A program made the translations under genes and the position numbers. The notes beneath the pieces were generated by a model. It made no database searches. It saw nothing but the letters and a program-made list of their open reading frames with translations, and was not told where the DNA came from. Of a DNA stretch of 64,000 bases, positions 44,512-58,500 are shown one piece after another. The DNA is from Archivesica marissinica (lineage: Eukaryota > Mollusca > Bivalvia > Venerida > Vesicomyidae): assembly GCA_014843695.1 (NCBI GenBank), contig CM026390.1:97520210-97584209 (forward strand). Direction: 5' to 3'. Position 1 is the first letter of the stretch; each line of letters begins with the position of its first letter.

Positions 44512-44861
44512 CCCTTTCCCTCATAGAAGCACCTCTTGATGCCATTACCAATACGACATACATTGACAATGTAGTAGCCAAACCAATGTTCATAATGCAG
44601 GCCAGAATCTCATGTTTTCCCAGTAATGTCTGTGGAGTTGGGAAAGATATGGTGACTACTTATACACTGCACTATAACTAAATGGCTGTCGTTTGTATGG
44701 AGATATAATAGTATACTAACCTAAATCTCATGTAGTCCCAGTAATGTCTGTGGAGTTGGGAAAGATATGGTGACTACTTATACACTGCACTATAACTAAA
44801 TGGCTGTCGTTTATATGGAGATATAATAGTATACTAACCTAAATGTCAATGAAGGAAAGGG
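44512..44861. mobile_element. piggyBac-type MITE
   Basis: Ends ccctttccctcat / gaaggaaaggg are inverted repeats bounded by TTAA on both sides (44508-44511 and 44862-44865), the piggyBac target signature. A ~118-bp internal unit is tandemly duplicated (about 44620-44737 and 44738-44850), differing at a few bases. Non-autonomous. Confidence 0.75.
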
Positions 44862-45174
44862 TTAATCCTAAGACAATAATTATGTGAAATTTAAGTGCCT
44901 TACCTAATGGCACAATTGTAACTGCGAATTCCACTTCTACAGTCTCTGTAATTTTATTTTCATTATTTAATACCCTTTGTTAGTAGCATCTCTGTATATT
45001 TAACACGCATAGCGGAATGGTCTCCGTCTACCCGTCACAAATGTGTGTCCTCTCAAATATCTTGAACCGCTGGAGGAATCCTATAATCACTTGACATGTA
45101 TGTTGCTCGAGATGATGTGCAGAGCGTATGTTTCAGGCATGTCGGGTGATGTTGATACATGTATGTATGAGAAA

Positions 45175-45441
45175 TAGGGCTGCCAAATGTACAGATTTTT
45201 GTAAACGTGTACACGATCCTTTGTACACGGCATGACGTCGTTTACACTTTTGTTTATTCTCCATGATTATTTACATGTACTAGGTCTCAGTGAAACGGTC
45301 GATGCTCTGATTTTATTACGTCACTAAGCTTCATTATACAACGTCATCAAATAAGATAGTGTACACGGTTACTCAATTAGTACACTTGTATTGCCATTAC
45401 ACGACACGGCTCCGTTTACACGTGTAACCGTTGAAACCCTA
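45175..45441. mobile_element. hAT-type MITE, 267 bp
   Basis: Starts tagggctgccaaa and ends ttgaaacccta, with internal complementary acgtgta/tacacgtg stretches. It is flanked by near-identical 8-bp sequences atgagaaa (45167-45174) and gtgagaaa (45442-45449). No coding capacity. Confidence 0.6.
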
Positions 45442-45449
45442 GTGAGAAA

Positions 45450-48400
45450 TACTCCTCATATCAGACACATCAGATTTTGTATGCATTTTAATCATTTGTC
45501 TGACCAGTGTCAAACTATTAATATCACAATATCGTGGCCTGTAATCGGTGCCTATGGTTTCTAGTGTACCAAAACAGTTTGTAGTGAAACTCAGATTACA
45601 TATGTTGATGATAATATGAAGAAATTGTCATTAATATGCAACGGATCGACATAACATTTAGTTTCAGTCCTTGTATATACAAGCCTGCCATAATTGAATT
45701 GTGCCAATGTCTGAGATTTTTGAAATCACAAAAGTTGTTGGTATGCAGCGAAGATAATTCGAATTCACAAATGGAGCGACAAACAATAAACCTGAAGTTT
45801 CTGCCGTTGTCACCACTTTCGAATAAACACTGCTGCATAAAATAAAATTATGTAGATTCAAACATAAAAATAGTATGTCCAGGATTATAAAACTATTTTC
45901 AAAGTCTGTACCATAGTGTTAGGTTGATACCCAGAATCAGCCAATCAAAAATGCTTGATATTCATCTTGAGAGTTGACAATGTTTTATCATTTTGGAACA
46001 TGTCGTAGCATTTACAATTGTATATGATGGGGAGGAGAGTTGGGGGTTACAATTGACTGATCAGTGATGTGGTAAAGTTCACAAGGTAATGATCATCCTG
46101 AAAGGTAACGGCCCCACACTATGCCATGATGTGGGATAGGTCATGTTGATTGTAGCAATTACGAAATGGTCGTCTACATGTTTGGCTGAAGTTTATCACA
46201 ACTTTGTGATTTATTGACAACTTGTTCTCACAATTGATACCATGTTCTTTGCTTGTCTTGTCTGCCGTTTTTTCTTAATCGTTTCTCAAAACTTATACTT
46301 GATTCCACGAAACTGCCAATTGCCATTCAATATGTCTACCATTTTAAATTCATTTACTATTTCTATTATAATTCCCATAATTGTTGATGATTTTAAGATT
46401 TCCAATATGGTGGATTATTTTTGCAAGTACCAGGAACATGTAGATAGGATTATAGATTTGTCCGATCAGATCATGTTTCCAAGAACCCACGTTATTGTAG
46501 TGCACACATGTACTCGCAGTAAAGCCACTAAAAATTATAATACCAAAACTTATATTTTTGTTCCTGCATTTATTTTTGAATTCCAGTGATTTGGATACTA
46601 ATACTACCAGCAAGCCAATGTCAATTACAGCAATCTACAGTATATATATATACAATAACAAGAATTTATATATTGTGTTTTACAGGAATACTTATTTGCT
46701 GCAGATGGTCACAGATGTTCGGTTGTACTGTATCGTTCCGTATGTGAACAGTCAAATGTGTCATAGTGGTTGTCTGTGATGAGACATAGCAAAATAATAA
46801 GATGATCATTGTACCATTTATTGTGATTTATGGAAAACACAGTGTCTTGAATGTGTTGGAATATTAGTGAAATACATGTCATGATAGAGAGCAATAACAT
46901 ATTTATTTACTGTATGCTATGCAGGTCAATTTGGTTTAACATTTAAACATACATTCCTGAACACAGTAGTTGAAGTTATACTTCTCTGTAAATTTTCGAA
47001 TTTCTAACTGTATGAATAGTGAGAAGAAGTTAGGAATAAGTGACTTCTTCCCAAGATTTCAGCCAAGCTTAACCACTGACTGCCTGACCCAAACAACCAT
47101 CAATTAATTACATATTTAAATTATGGAGAAATATTTCCCAACCACTTGACCTGTTTACTCCTACAGATTGGCGGTAGTTTCTATGGAAAACAAGTGGAAA
47201 TTACGCACAATGTTCAAAATCCATTTTCGATCATTAGTTTATTTCCGTTAATAACCTTTGTTCGATACTTAAAGCGGATATCACAATATAGCATCCCCTT
47301 ATGTAGTTTATAGATGCGTAAATCCTGAAAACCCATAGCAAGTGTTGAAGAAACTACATATATGGTTACCGCCCCATCCGGCGGCGTCAGTGAACACGTT
47401 CAAGCGTCTTCTCCTCAGCAACCATAGGGTCTATAGTCACCATTTATGATTTAGTATTTACTTGTCATCATGGTACAAATTCTTCCATCTCAAAATATTA
47501 CAAATTCTTCGGAAAATCTACCACCGACATTTAGTAAGATTGATCAATGTACAATACAATGATATTCATAGTTGTTGCATGAGTCAGGTGAGCTATATAG
47601 GGCCATCGTGGTCCATTTTATTGTAAATAAAACATCATAAATATTTGCTCAAGTTGTTAGAAATGTATAATTTCTTATGCAATTGCATGTATATATGTAT
47701 TTAGACTGCATGTATATAAATTATGTTCATTAATATGTTATGATTTGCATCTTTTTGAATATCTGTATAGAAACATTGCTGTCATGTACTATGGTGATAT
47801 TTGTAGTATTTTACTTGAATTAAACACGTTTATTTCTTAATCTTGTTATTAAGTGATTCCCTGACGCAAATCCCCAACCCAGGTCACAGATGATAACATA
47901 ACACAACTGTTGACTATAGAAATTCCTTGTTTTTTTCCACCAGACTGTAGGCATACATGTATTTATAAACAAGGACAAAATGACTTGGTAGCAACATTTT
48001 GTCAATATATATTTTTTTTATGTCTTAATGTATTTTACCTAACCACTGCTTCCCAATTTTTAATTTCCATTAACTGCTACTTTCTCGTCTAACCTTTTCA
48101 TCCCTATTTACAGATTTATGATTTGTGCTAGCTTGATGTTCTAATTTGATTGTTGTAACTTAGTTTTAGTGTTCTATAAATTTGCATGCCACAAATAGTT
48201 GCTTTAACTGCTTTTTATGTATTTTGTTTTAAGATACCTGTGAGGTAATTGCTGATCAGTTCCTTTCCAAATCTGATTTGGGGGATAACTGTTTTTTAAA
48301 ACATATCTTAATTTCACAGTAGTGTACCTTTTTGCCTGTCAGTGTCTTAACATTTTTTGTTCTTTGCAGTTTTTAGGCCACAGGCCAAGATCAGCAACTA

Positions 48401-48640
48401 CAACACAGTGTATCAATCAATAGTGTATTTCTATTTGAATTCTTAAGATTTATCTATATTATATAGTTGCTTGTATCTTAAGCTGTATGTTATCCTTAAA
48501 TTGTTAAAACTATTAACACAATGTATTAATTTTATTTTTGTCTTTTAGGTGCTCGCTTTAACATGTTTTAATTATGCTATGTCCTGTGTTGTATTCATGT
48601 TTAAACCAACTTTTATTTCTTAGCTGTTTTTTCTTATGTT
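45450..48640. other. Host intergenic sequence, no gene seen
   Basis: 3.2 kb AT-rich, with scattered 60-115 codon frames on both strands that lack motifs and overlap each other. The longest (46242-46589) begins with a hydrophobic stretch but looks fortuitous. Real exons shorter than ~50 codons cannot be excluded. Confidence 0.5.
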
Positions 48641-48738
48641 TTGATTATAATATATGTTTGTTGGAAAAATAGCTTATTAGCTAATGTTATTTGTAAATGT
48701 AATCCGACGTTAAATAAAGCTTCTTGTATCTTGTACAG
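48641..48738 (+). mobile_element. LINE-like 3' tail
   Basis: aatccgacgttaaataaagc followed by ttcttgtatcttgta resembles the 3' end of a CR1/L2-type LINE. The preceding ~500 bp AT-rich sequence may be its untranslated region. Confidence 0.35.
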
Positions 48739-48961
48739 GTCGAATATACAAATGTAGGTTTCTCCTACCAACCTTCACCACTTATGCAAGTGACCTAGCA
48801 TATTGAATATACATTAAGATTTAAAGGTATTCTTTAGCTAAATTGGTTTATATGCATGTAGTCAGTGCAACAACCCTTTCCTAAAACACTGTCGACATGT
48901 TTGCTATATTGTCGTTTCTCGTGTTTAACAGTAAACCATGCATAGCTATTCTTAGTATAAA

Positions 48962-49213
48962 CAGTGTGTGAGCGACGCCTCCTGAAGTGATTAGTCATTT
49001 TAGATTGTGGAGGATAGTGCAATGATACAGACAGAGACCCATTCCAGAGTCTCCTCTGGTTCTTTTACGTGCACAGTGTAAAGCACTGACACAAGACCTC
49101 GGTTTAACATCCCATCTGAAAGACTGTTACTTTTATTAGGGTCAGACGGGGGATCGAACATGTGATACCTGGATTACCAGTCCAGCGTGTTACCACTGGA
49201 CTACAGATCCACC
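48962..49213 (-). mobile_element. tRNA-derived SINE, family 3, copy 1
   Basis: The minus-strand head holds an A-box region tagtccagtggtaac and B box gttcgatccc (plus-strand 49150-49213). The body contains gtgcaatgatacagacagag and ggttcttttacgtgca. The second copy is at 51650-51890. Confidence 0.7.
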
Positions 49214-50140
49214 TAAATAGTGTCCACACGTTGGTTGTTTTATATGCCTGTTGTATAGCAACGAGGCGAGTATCTCGTTTATAGTCCCATCTGAAAGATT
49301 TGATATTGAGAGGGTCAGGATCATCACTTTTAGATGGTATTTATTTTAAACGTTTTACTTTTAAATATGGGGGGTGGGGGGTTGAGATGTCTTGCTAATA
49401 TATACCTCCATTCTCTAACCCCTACATCATTATTTATAGTAGATGACTATTGCTATGGCAACAATTGTTGTCATAGCTTTTCTTATTATTATTTAAGTTT
49501 ATTTAACATAGCTACCGTTTGCCCAGTTGAGCGACGGGCAGTGTACCTAACAACACCTTTCCTGGACATGTATAACAGGATTTGTTATAGCGGATAAATC
49601 TCACCATCTTGTCATATGATTCAAATCACTCCAACCCATTTGCTTTTTTCCCCTCGACAAAACAAATGTATCGTATACTGCAATCATATAATTACATATT
49701 AATCTCTGATTTGTTCTTAATATTGTATGTATATATGTAATGTATTGTATGAAAAAATGCAATAAAATATTATTAAACCTAAACTTCAATTTACAAACCT
49801 TTCATGCATACTTTAATCAGGGTGATTTCTTAAATTTTAATTGTTCTACAATACAATCAATCATTGTTGAAGACAGTGGCAAGTAACATTGAACGATATA
49901 ATTATGTCTGCTTTTGTAAATGGTCCTGCTGGTACATGTTACTAACACAAAGTTTGTACTGTTTCTATAATATACATTTCATAGTACGCATTGTTCAACA
50001 CATGGAGTGAAATGTCAACATGTGCACCATTTCTGTTGATATATCATGTTGGTGGTGATCCCCCATACCAATCGAGCTGTCACATAGATTGCCGTTATTC
50101 TATTGATCAATGTTGCAGTTTATAAACCAGCTTTGAATGT
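49214..50140. other. Host intergenic sequence with SINE-body fragment
   Basis: Contains a g-rich patch (~49368-49382), a fragment related to the SINE at 19088 (gggcagtgtacctaacaaca at ~49535), and AT-rich sequence. No gene seen. Confidence 0.5.
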
Positions 50141-50192
50141 AAACACGTGAATAGAGAATGCTTATGATATTACTGAAACTGGTGTGTTAGTG

Positions 50193-50819
50193 ATGACAGA
50201 TTCAGTACAGCTAACTGATTCGGTAATGGAGAATCCCAAGTACACAGCTACCAATGATCCAGAACCGGAGAAGACCGCCGACACAGCGGTCAGTGAATTG
50301 GTACCGGAGAATACCAAGAACACAGCTGCCAATGATACAGTACCGGTGAAGACCGCGCACACAGAGGTCAGTGAATTGGTACCGGAGAATCTCAAGAACA
50401 CAGCTACCAATGATACAGTACCGGTGAAGACCGCCCACACAGAGGTCAGTGAATTGGTACCGGAGAATCCCAAGAACACAGCTACCAATGATACAGTACC
50501 AGTGAAGACCGCCCACACAGAGGTCAGTGAATTGGTACCGGAGAATCCCAAGAACACAGCTACCAATGATACAGTACCGGGGAAGACCGCCCACACAGCG
50601 GTCAGTGAATTGGTACCGGAGAATCCCAAGAACACAGCTAGCAGTGATCCAGTACCGGAGAAGACCGCCGACACAGCGGTCAGTGAATTGGTAACAGAGA
50701 ATCCCGGTAACACGACGATCGATGACCCGGTACCGGAGAAGATCGCCGACACAGTGGTCATTGCGATGGGCGGCAGCGAGTATTCGGACTTTGCTCTAGA
50801 ATGGGAGTTCATAATTTAG
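50193..50819 (+). CDS. Repetitive Pro/Glu/Thr-rich first exon with USP-like end (partial)
   Basis: ATG at 50193 opens 208 codons. About seven imperfect 26-residue units (VSELVPENPKNTATNDTVPV then KTAHTE; 78 bp each) precede a non-repeat tail, TVVIAMGGSEYSDFALEWEF. The tail resembles the first strand and helix of universal stress protein domains (VVIAxDGSxxSxxALEW), with Gly where the nucleotide-binding Asp usually sits. The frame stops soon after, so the tail may be an exon running into an intron; the donor site is not clear. The repeats keep other frames open too. It could be a real fast-evolving exon or a minisatellite within a gene fragment. Confidence 0.45.
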   Translation: MTDSVQLTDSVMENPKYTATNDPEPEKTADTAVSELVPENTKNTAANDTVPVKTAHTEVSELVPENLKNTATNDTVPVKTAHTEVSELVPENPKNTATNDTVPVKTAHTEVSELVPENPKNTATNDTVPGKTAHTAVSELVPENPKNTASSDPVPEKTADTAVSELVTENPGNTTIDDPVPEKIADTVVIAMGGSEYSDFALEWEFII

Positions 50820-50954
50820 ATATTGAATAGTTAAATTGTCTGGCATTGATCATTGAAGAAGTGCATTCCACTATTCATTGTGATGCATAAAATATAAGCA
50901 GCCCACTGGTTGTCTTGGTGTATATCGTGTACATGCAGGGGCGTACTCTTGTAG

Positions 50955-51110
50955 CTATGACCTCCGTGGTCGAGTCGTTAAAGTCGCTTACTTCAAATAG
51001 CTTGCCCCTCACAGATATTGGATCGATTACAATTGGGGCTGTCGAATTCTTCATGTGAGGAAGCTATCCAGCATATCTAAGCATAATTGACTAGGTTACA
51101 GTCATATTAA
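50955..51110 (+). mobile_element. tRNA-derived SINE fragment
   Basis: Head cctccgtggtcgagtcgtta with a weak B box (ttggatcgattac), similar to the head of the SINE at 19088-19357. Confidence 0.45.
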
Positions 51111-51649
51111 ATTATTGAAATGGTTGCTTAGTGATACATGTACATGTTTAGTTTCGCTCGATTATTTAAATTTACAATATCGTCGGGCTCTTGTCGTCAT
51201 GCTTAGAGTGTGTTACCCCAAGAAGAACTGCAGTTGACCGCAAGCCATGTCCGGTTGACAAATACGTACACTTACCCGAGTAATGAGACTGTAGAGGCGG
51301 TTATCAACCCCTAGATTCGACTCTGGGTACACCTGGCATGCTTTTAAGTTGGACTAGATAAACAAATAAGTCAGTAAACACATGTTCTACTTTCTTTCAT
51401 ACACGTCGGAAGTGCCGCCTGTACCCTAACACTTCCTAAAGTTTTACAGTCGAATTGAACCAAATAGGAGAATACTGCTATAGGTTTGACAGTCCGTCCG
51501 TGCCCTATTTTACTAGCAATACAAGTGGGATCCACTAGGGAAACTCCCAGGGCTGTAGAACGGAATGGCCGTCTGTAACGACTGGACGTAGGGTCTTACA
51601 ATGAAACGTAAGACCTTGTGTGTGTTTTACGTTTATTTATCGGTTGCCC
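51111..51649. other. Host intergenic sequence, nothing recognised
   Basis: No frame or repeat of note. Confidence 0.5.
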
Positions 51650-51890
51650 ATATGAGCGACGTCTCCTGAAGAGATTAGTCATTTTAGATTTGTGGAGGAT
51701 AGTGCAATGATACAGACAGAGACCCATTCCAGAGTCTCCTCTGGTTCTTTTACGTGCATGGTATACAGCACCGACACGAGACCTCTGTATAAAGTCCCAT
51801 CTGAAAGGCTGTTACTTTTATTAGGATCAGATGGGGGATCGAACCTGCACCATAAAAACCAGATTCACCAGATAGAAGTGGTGTAAAGCG
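51650..51890 (-). mobile_element. tRNA-derived SINE, family 3, copy 2
   Basis: About 90% like 48962-49213 over its body (gagcgacgtctcctgaag, ttaggatcagatgggggatc). The tRNA-like head beyond the B box is replaced by a diverged sequence. Confidence 0.65.
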
Positions 51891-52013
51891 ACCCACATAA
51901 TATATTGAAACACCAACAGCGGGACTGATATATTGGATTTCACTTGAAATCTCTTGGCGCATGCTATGTCTGCCGATGCACATCGCAAACCTCCGTTATA
52001 TTGAAATAGTGCG

Positions 52014-52093
52014 TGAAATGTTAACTATCTTGGTGAAATGTTAACTATCTGTATGAACGGTTAACTATCTGTATGAACGGTTAACTATCTGTG
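52014..52093. repeat. ~22-bp tandem repeat
   Basis: Four units of ttaactatctgtatgaacgg or its variant with ggtgaaatg. Confidence 0.75.
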
Positions 52094-52544
52094 TAACTAT
52101 GTGCAAAGGCGTTTGTGTAATTAAGATCAAATGCGGGGGTAGGTTGTATTTGTCAGGGAATGTTATCACCTTTTTCTTGCACTTTCAAAACATGACTCTA
52201 CATTGACTGTCCCTCTGGGCATTATACAATATACCATACTAGATGTTCTCTGGAGTCCGTTGCAATTACACGTATTTCTGAATGTTGGTTGCTGGACATA
52301 ATGTCTCTTTTCCACCGGACAAAATTATAGGTTTCTTCAGATCCATCAGTTGCAATTACAGATGTTCTCCTAGTCAACGGTTAATACATGTCAGTATGTA
52401 GCAGATTGTGGACGTTATGCATAGACTTGCCAATCTTAGCAAAACTAAAATACCATTTACAACTGTTAGTCTGTCTGTGTGTAGTTTGTATGTGGTAGTT
52501 AGTATCTTGAGGCTATATGTTTTGGTACTTGTTGACTTGCCAGT
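52094..52544. other. Host intergenic sequence, nothing recognised
   Basis: No gene or repeat seen before the 34-bp satellite begins. Confidence 0.5.
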
Positions 52545-55500
52545 ATTATTGTACACATCTAGGTAATGTTTCATTATATTTATTGTACATATCTAGGTAA
52601 TGTTTCATTATACTTATTGTACACATCTAGGTAATGTTTCATTATACTTATTGTACATATCTAGGTAATGTTTCATTATATTTATTGTACATATCTAGGT
52701 AATGTTTCATTATATTGTACATATCCAGGTAATGTTTCATTATACTTATTGTACATATCTAGGTAATGTTTCATTATACTTATTGTACATATCCAGGTAA
52801 TGTTTCATTATATTGTACATATCTAGGTAATGTTTCATTATACTTATTGTACATATCTAGGTAATGTTTCATTATACTTATTGTACATATCTAGGTAATG
52901 TTTCATTATACTTATTGTACACATCCAGGTAATGTTTCATTATATTTATTGTACATATCCAGGTAATGTTTCATTATACTTATTGTACATATCCAGGTAA
53001 TGTTTCATTATACTTATTGTACATATCCAGGTAATGTTTCATTATACTTATTGTACATATCCAGGTAATGTTTCATTATACTTATTGTACATATCTAGGT
53101 AATGTTTCATTATACTTATTGTACATATCTAGGTAATGTTTCATTATATTTATTGTACATATCTAGGTAATGTTTCATTATACTTATTGTACATATCTAG
53201 GTAATGTTTCATTATACTTATTGTACATATCCAGGTAATGTTTCATTATACTTATTGTACACATCCAGGTAATGTTTCATTATATTTATTGTACATATCT
53301 AGGTAATGTTTCATTATACTTATTGTACATATCTAGGTAATGTTTCATTATATTTATTGTACACATCCAGGTAATGTTTCATTATATTTATTGTACACAT
53401 CCAGGTAATGTTTCATTATACTTATTGTACACATCCAGGTAATGTTTCATTATACTTATTGTACATATCTAGGTAATGTTTCATTATATTTATTGTACAT
53501 ATCTAGGTAATGTTTCATTATATTTATTGTACATATCTAGGTAATGTTTCATTATACTTATTGTACACATCCAGGTAATGTTTCATTATACTTATTGTAC
53601 ATATCCAGGTAATGTTTCATTATACTTATTGTACATATCTAGGTAATGTTTCATTATACTTATTGTACATATCCAGGTAATGTTTCATTATACTTATTGT
53701 ACATATCCAGGTAATGTTTCATTATACTTATTGTACATATCCAGGTAATGTTTCATTATACTTATTGTACATATCCAGGTAATGTTTCATTATACTTATT
53801 GTACATATCTAGGTAATGTTTCATTATACTTATTGTACATATCTAGGTAATGTTTCATTATACTTATTGTACACATCCAGGTAATGTTTCATTATACTTA
53901 TTGTACATATCTAGGTAATGTTTCATTATACTTATTGTACATATCTAGGTAATGTTTCATTATACTTATTGTACATATCCAGGTAATGTTTCATTATACT
54001 TATTGTACACATCCAGGTAATGTTTCATTATATTTATTGTACATATCTAGGTAATGTTTCATTATATTTATTGTACACATCCAGGTAATGTTTCATTATA
54101 TTTATTGTACACATCCAGGTAATGTTTCATTATACTTATTGTACACATCCAGGTAATGTTTCATTATACTTATTGTACATATCTAGGTAATGTTTCATTA
54201 TACTTATTGTACACATCCAGGTAATGTTTCATTATATTTATTGTACACATCCAGGTAATGTTTCATTATACTTATTGTACATATCTAGGTAATGTTTCAT
54301 TATATTTATTGTACACATCCAGGTAATGTTTCATTATATTTATTGTACACATCCAGGTAATGTTTCATTATATTTATTGTACATATCTAGGTAATGTTTC
54401 ATTATACTTATTGTACATATCCAGGTAATGTTTCATTATACTTATTGTACATATCCAGGTAATGTTTCATTATACTTATTGTACATATCTAGGTAATGTT
54501 TCATTATACTTATTGTACACATCCAGGTAATGTTTCATTATATTTATTGTACATATCCAGGTAATGTTTCATTATACTTATTGTACATATCTAGGTAATG
54601 TTTCATTATACTTATTGTACATATCCAGGTAATGTTTCATTATACTTATTGTACATATCTAGGTAATGTTTCATTATATTTATTGTACATATCTAGGTAA
54701 TGTTTCATTATACTTATTGTACATATCTAGGTAATGTTTCATTATACTTATTGTACATATCTAGGTAATGTTTCATTATATTTATTGTACACATCCAGGT
54801 AATGTTTCATTATATTTATTGTACACATCCAGGTAATGTTTCATTATATTTATTGTACACATCCAGGTAATGTTTCATTATATTTATTGTACACATCCAG
54901 GTAATGTTTCATTATATTTATTGTACATATCCAGGTAATGTTTCATTATATTTATTGTACACATCCAGGTAATGTTTCATTATATTTATTGTACATATCC
55001 AGGTAATGTTTCATTATACTTATTGTACATATCCAGGTAATGTTTCATTATACTTATTGTACATATCCAGGTAATGTTTCATTATACTTATTGTACATAT
55101 CTAGGTAATGTTTCATTATACTTATTGTACATATCTAGGTAATGTTTCATTATACTTATTGTACATATCCAGGTAATGTTTCATTATATTTATTGTACAT
55201 ATCCAGGTAATGTTTCATTATACTTATTGTACATATCTAGGTAATGTTTCATTATACTTATTGTACACATCCAGGTAATGTTTCATTATACTTATTGTAC
55301 ATATCTAGGTAATGTTTCATTATACTTATTGTACATATCTAGGTAATGTTTCATTATACTTATTGTACATATCCAGGTAATGTTTCATTATATTTATTGT
55401 ACATATCCAGGTAATGTTTCATTATACTTATTGTACATATCCAGGTAATGTTTCATTATACTTATTGTACATATCTAGGTAATGTTTCATTATACTTATT

Positions 55501-58500
55501 GTACACATCCAGGTAATGTTTCATTATATTTATTGTACATATCCAGGTAATGTTTCATTATATTTATTGTACATATCCAGGTAATGTTTCATTATACTTA
55601 TTGTACATATCTAGGTAATGTTTCATTATACTTATTGTACATATCCAGGTAATGTTTCATTATACTTATTGTACACATCCAGGTAATGTTTCATTATATT
55701 TATTGTACACATCCAGGTAATGTTTCATTATATTTATTGTACACATCCAGGTAATGTTTCATTATATTTATTGTACATATCTAGGTAATGTTTCATTATA
55801 CTTATTGTACATATCCAGGTAATGTTTCATTATACTTATTGTACATATCCAGGTAATGTTTCATTATACTTATTGTACATATCTAGGTAATGTTTCATTA
55901 TACTATTGTAATCAGGTAATGTTTCATTATATTATTGTACACATCCAGTAATGTTTCATTATATTTATTGTACATATCCAGGTAATGTTTCATTATACTT
56001 ATTGTACATATCTAGGTAATGTTTCATTATACTTATTGTACATATCTAGGTAATGTTTCATTATATTTATTGTACACATCCAGGTAATGTTTCATTATAC
56101 TTATTGTACATATCTAGGTAATGTTTCATTATACTTATTGTACATATCTAGGTAATGTTTCATTATATTTATTGTACACATCCAGGTAATGTTTCATTAT
56201 ATTTATTGTACATATCCAGGTAATGTTTCATTATACTTATTGTACATATCCAGGTAATGTTTCATTATATTTATTGTACATACAGGTAATGTTTCATTAT
56301 ACTTATTGTACTATCTAGGTAATGTTTCATTATATTTATTGTACATATCCAGGTAATGTTTCATTATACTTATTGTACATATCTAGGTAATGTTTCATTA
56401 TACTTATTGTACATATCCAGGTAATGTTTCATTATACTTATTGTACATATCCAGGTAATGTTTCATTATACTTATTGTACATATCTAGGTAATGTTTCAT
56501 TATACTTATTGTACATATCCAGGTAATGTTTCATTATACTTATTGTACATATCTAGGTAATGTTTCATTATATTTATTGTACATATCCAGGTAATGTTTC
56601 ATTATACTTATTGTACATATCCAGGTAATGTTTCATTATACTTATTGTACATATCTAGGTAATGTTTCATTATACTTATTGTACACATCCAGGTAATGTT
56701 TCATTATATTTATTGTACATATCTAGGTAATGTTTCATTATATTTATTGTACATATCTAGGTAATGTTTCATTATACTTATTGTACATATCCAGGTAATG
56801 TTTCATTATACTTATTGTACATATCTAGGTAATGTTTCATTATATTTATTGTACATATCCAGGTAATGTTTCATTATACTTATTGTACATATCCAGGTAA
56901 TGTTTCATTATACTTATTGTACACATCCAGGTAATGTTTCATTATACTTATTGTACATATCCAGGTAATGTTTCATTATACTTATTGTACATATCTAGGT
57001 AATGTTTCATTATACTTATTGTACACATCCAGGTAATGTTTCATTATACTTATTGTACATATCTAGGTAATGTTTCATTATACTTATTGTACATATCTAG
57101 GTAATGTTTCATTATATTATTGTACATATCCAGGTAATGTTTCATTATACTTATTGTACACATCAGGTAATGTTTCATTATACTTATTGTACATATCTAG
57201 GTAATGTTTCATTATATTTATTGTACATATCCAGGGTTTCATTATACTTATTGTACATATCCAGGTAATGTTTCATTATACTTATTGTACATATCCAGGT
57301 AATGTTTCATTATACTTATTGTACATATCTAGGTAATGTTTCATTATACTTATTGTACATATCTAGGTAATGTTTCATTATACTTATTGTACATATCTAG
57401 GTAATGTTTCATTATACTTATTGTACACATCCAGGTAATGTTTCATTATACTTATTGTACATATCTAGGTAATGTTTCATTATATTTATTGTACATATCC
57501 AGGTAATGTTTCATTATATTTATTGTACACATCCAGGTAATGTTTCATTATACTTATTGTACATATCTAGGTAATGTTTCATTATATTTATTGTACACAT
57601 CCAGGTAATGTTTCATTATATTTATTGTACACATCCAGGTAATGTTTCATTATATTTATTGTACATATCTAGGTAATGTTTCATTATACTTATTGTACAT
57701 ATCTAGGTAATGTTTCATTATATTTATTGTACATATCCAGGTAATGTTTCATTATACTTATTGTACATATCCAGGTAATGTTTCATTATACTTATTGTAC
57801 ATATCTAGGTAATGTTTCATTATACTTATTGTACATATCCAGGTAATGTTTCATTATACTTATTGTACATATCTAGGTAATGTTTCATTATACTTATTGT
57901 ACATATCTAGGTAATGTTTCATTATACTTATTGTACATATCCAGGTAATGTTTCATTATACTTATTGTACATATCCAGGTAATGTTTCATTATATTTATT
58001 GTACATATCTAGGTAATGTTTCATTATATTTATTGTACATATCTAGGTAATGTTTCATTATACTTATTGTACATATCCAGGTAATGTTTCATTATACTTA
58101 TTGTACATATCCAGGTAATGTTTCATTATATTTATTGTACATATCCAGGTAATGTTTCATTATATTTATTGTACATATCCAGGTAATGTTTCATTATACT
58201 TATTGTACATATCCAGGTAATGTTTCATTATACTTATTGTACATATCTAGGTAATGTTTCATTATACTTATTGTACACATCCAGGTAATGTTTCATTATA
58301 CTTATTGTACATATCTAGGTAATGTTTCATTATATTTATTGTACATATCCAGGTAATGTTTCATTATATTTATTGTACACATCCAGGTAATGTTTCATTA
58401 TACTTATTGTACATATCTAGGTAATGTTTCATTATATTTATTGTACACATCCAGGTAATGTTTCATTATATTTATTGTACACATCCAGGTAATGTTTCAT

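Noticed and set aside
49150..49213. Stand-alone tRNA gene on the minus strand
   Set aside because: The tRNA-like head is joined to a repeated SINE body and lacks a convincing full cloverleaf.
50162..50812. Minus-strand frames over the 78-bp repeat region
   Set aside because: Shadows of the same repeat; the plus-strand frame has the ATG and the non-repeat USP-like end.
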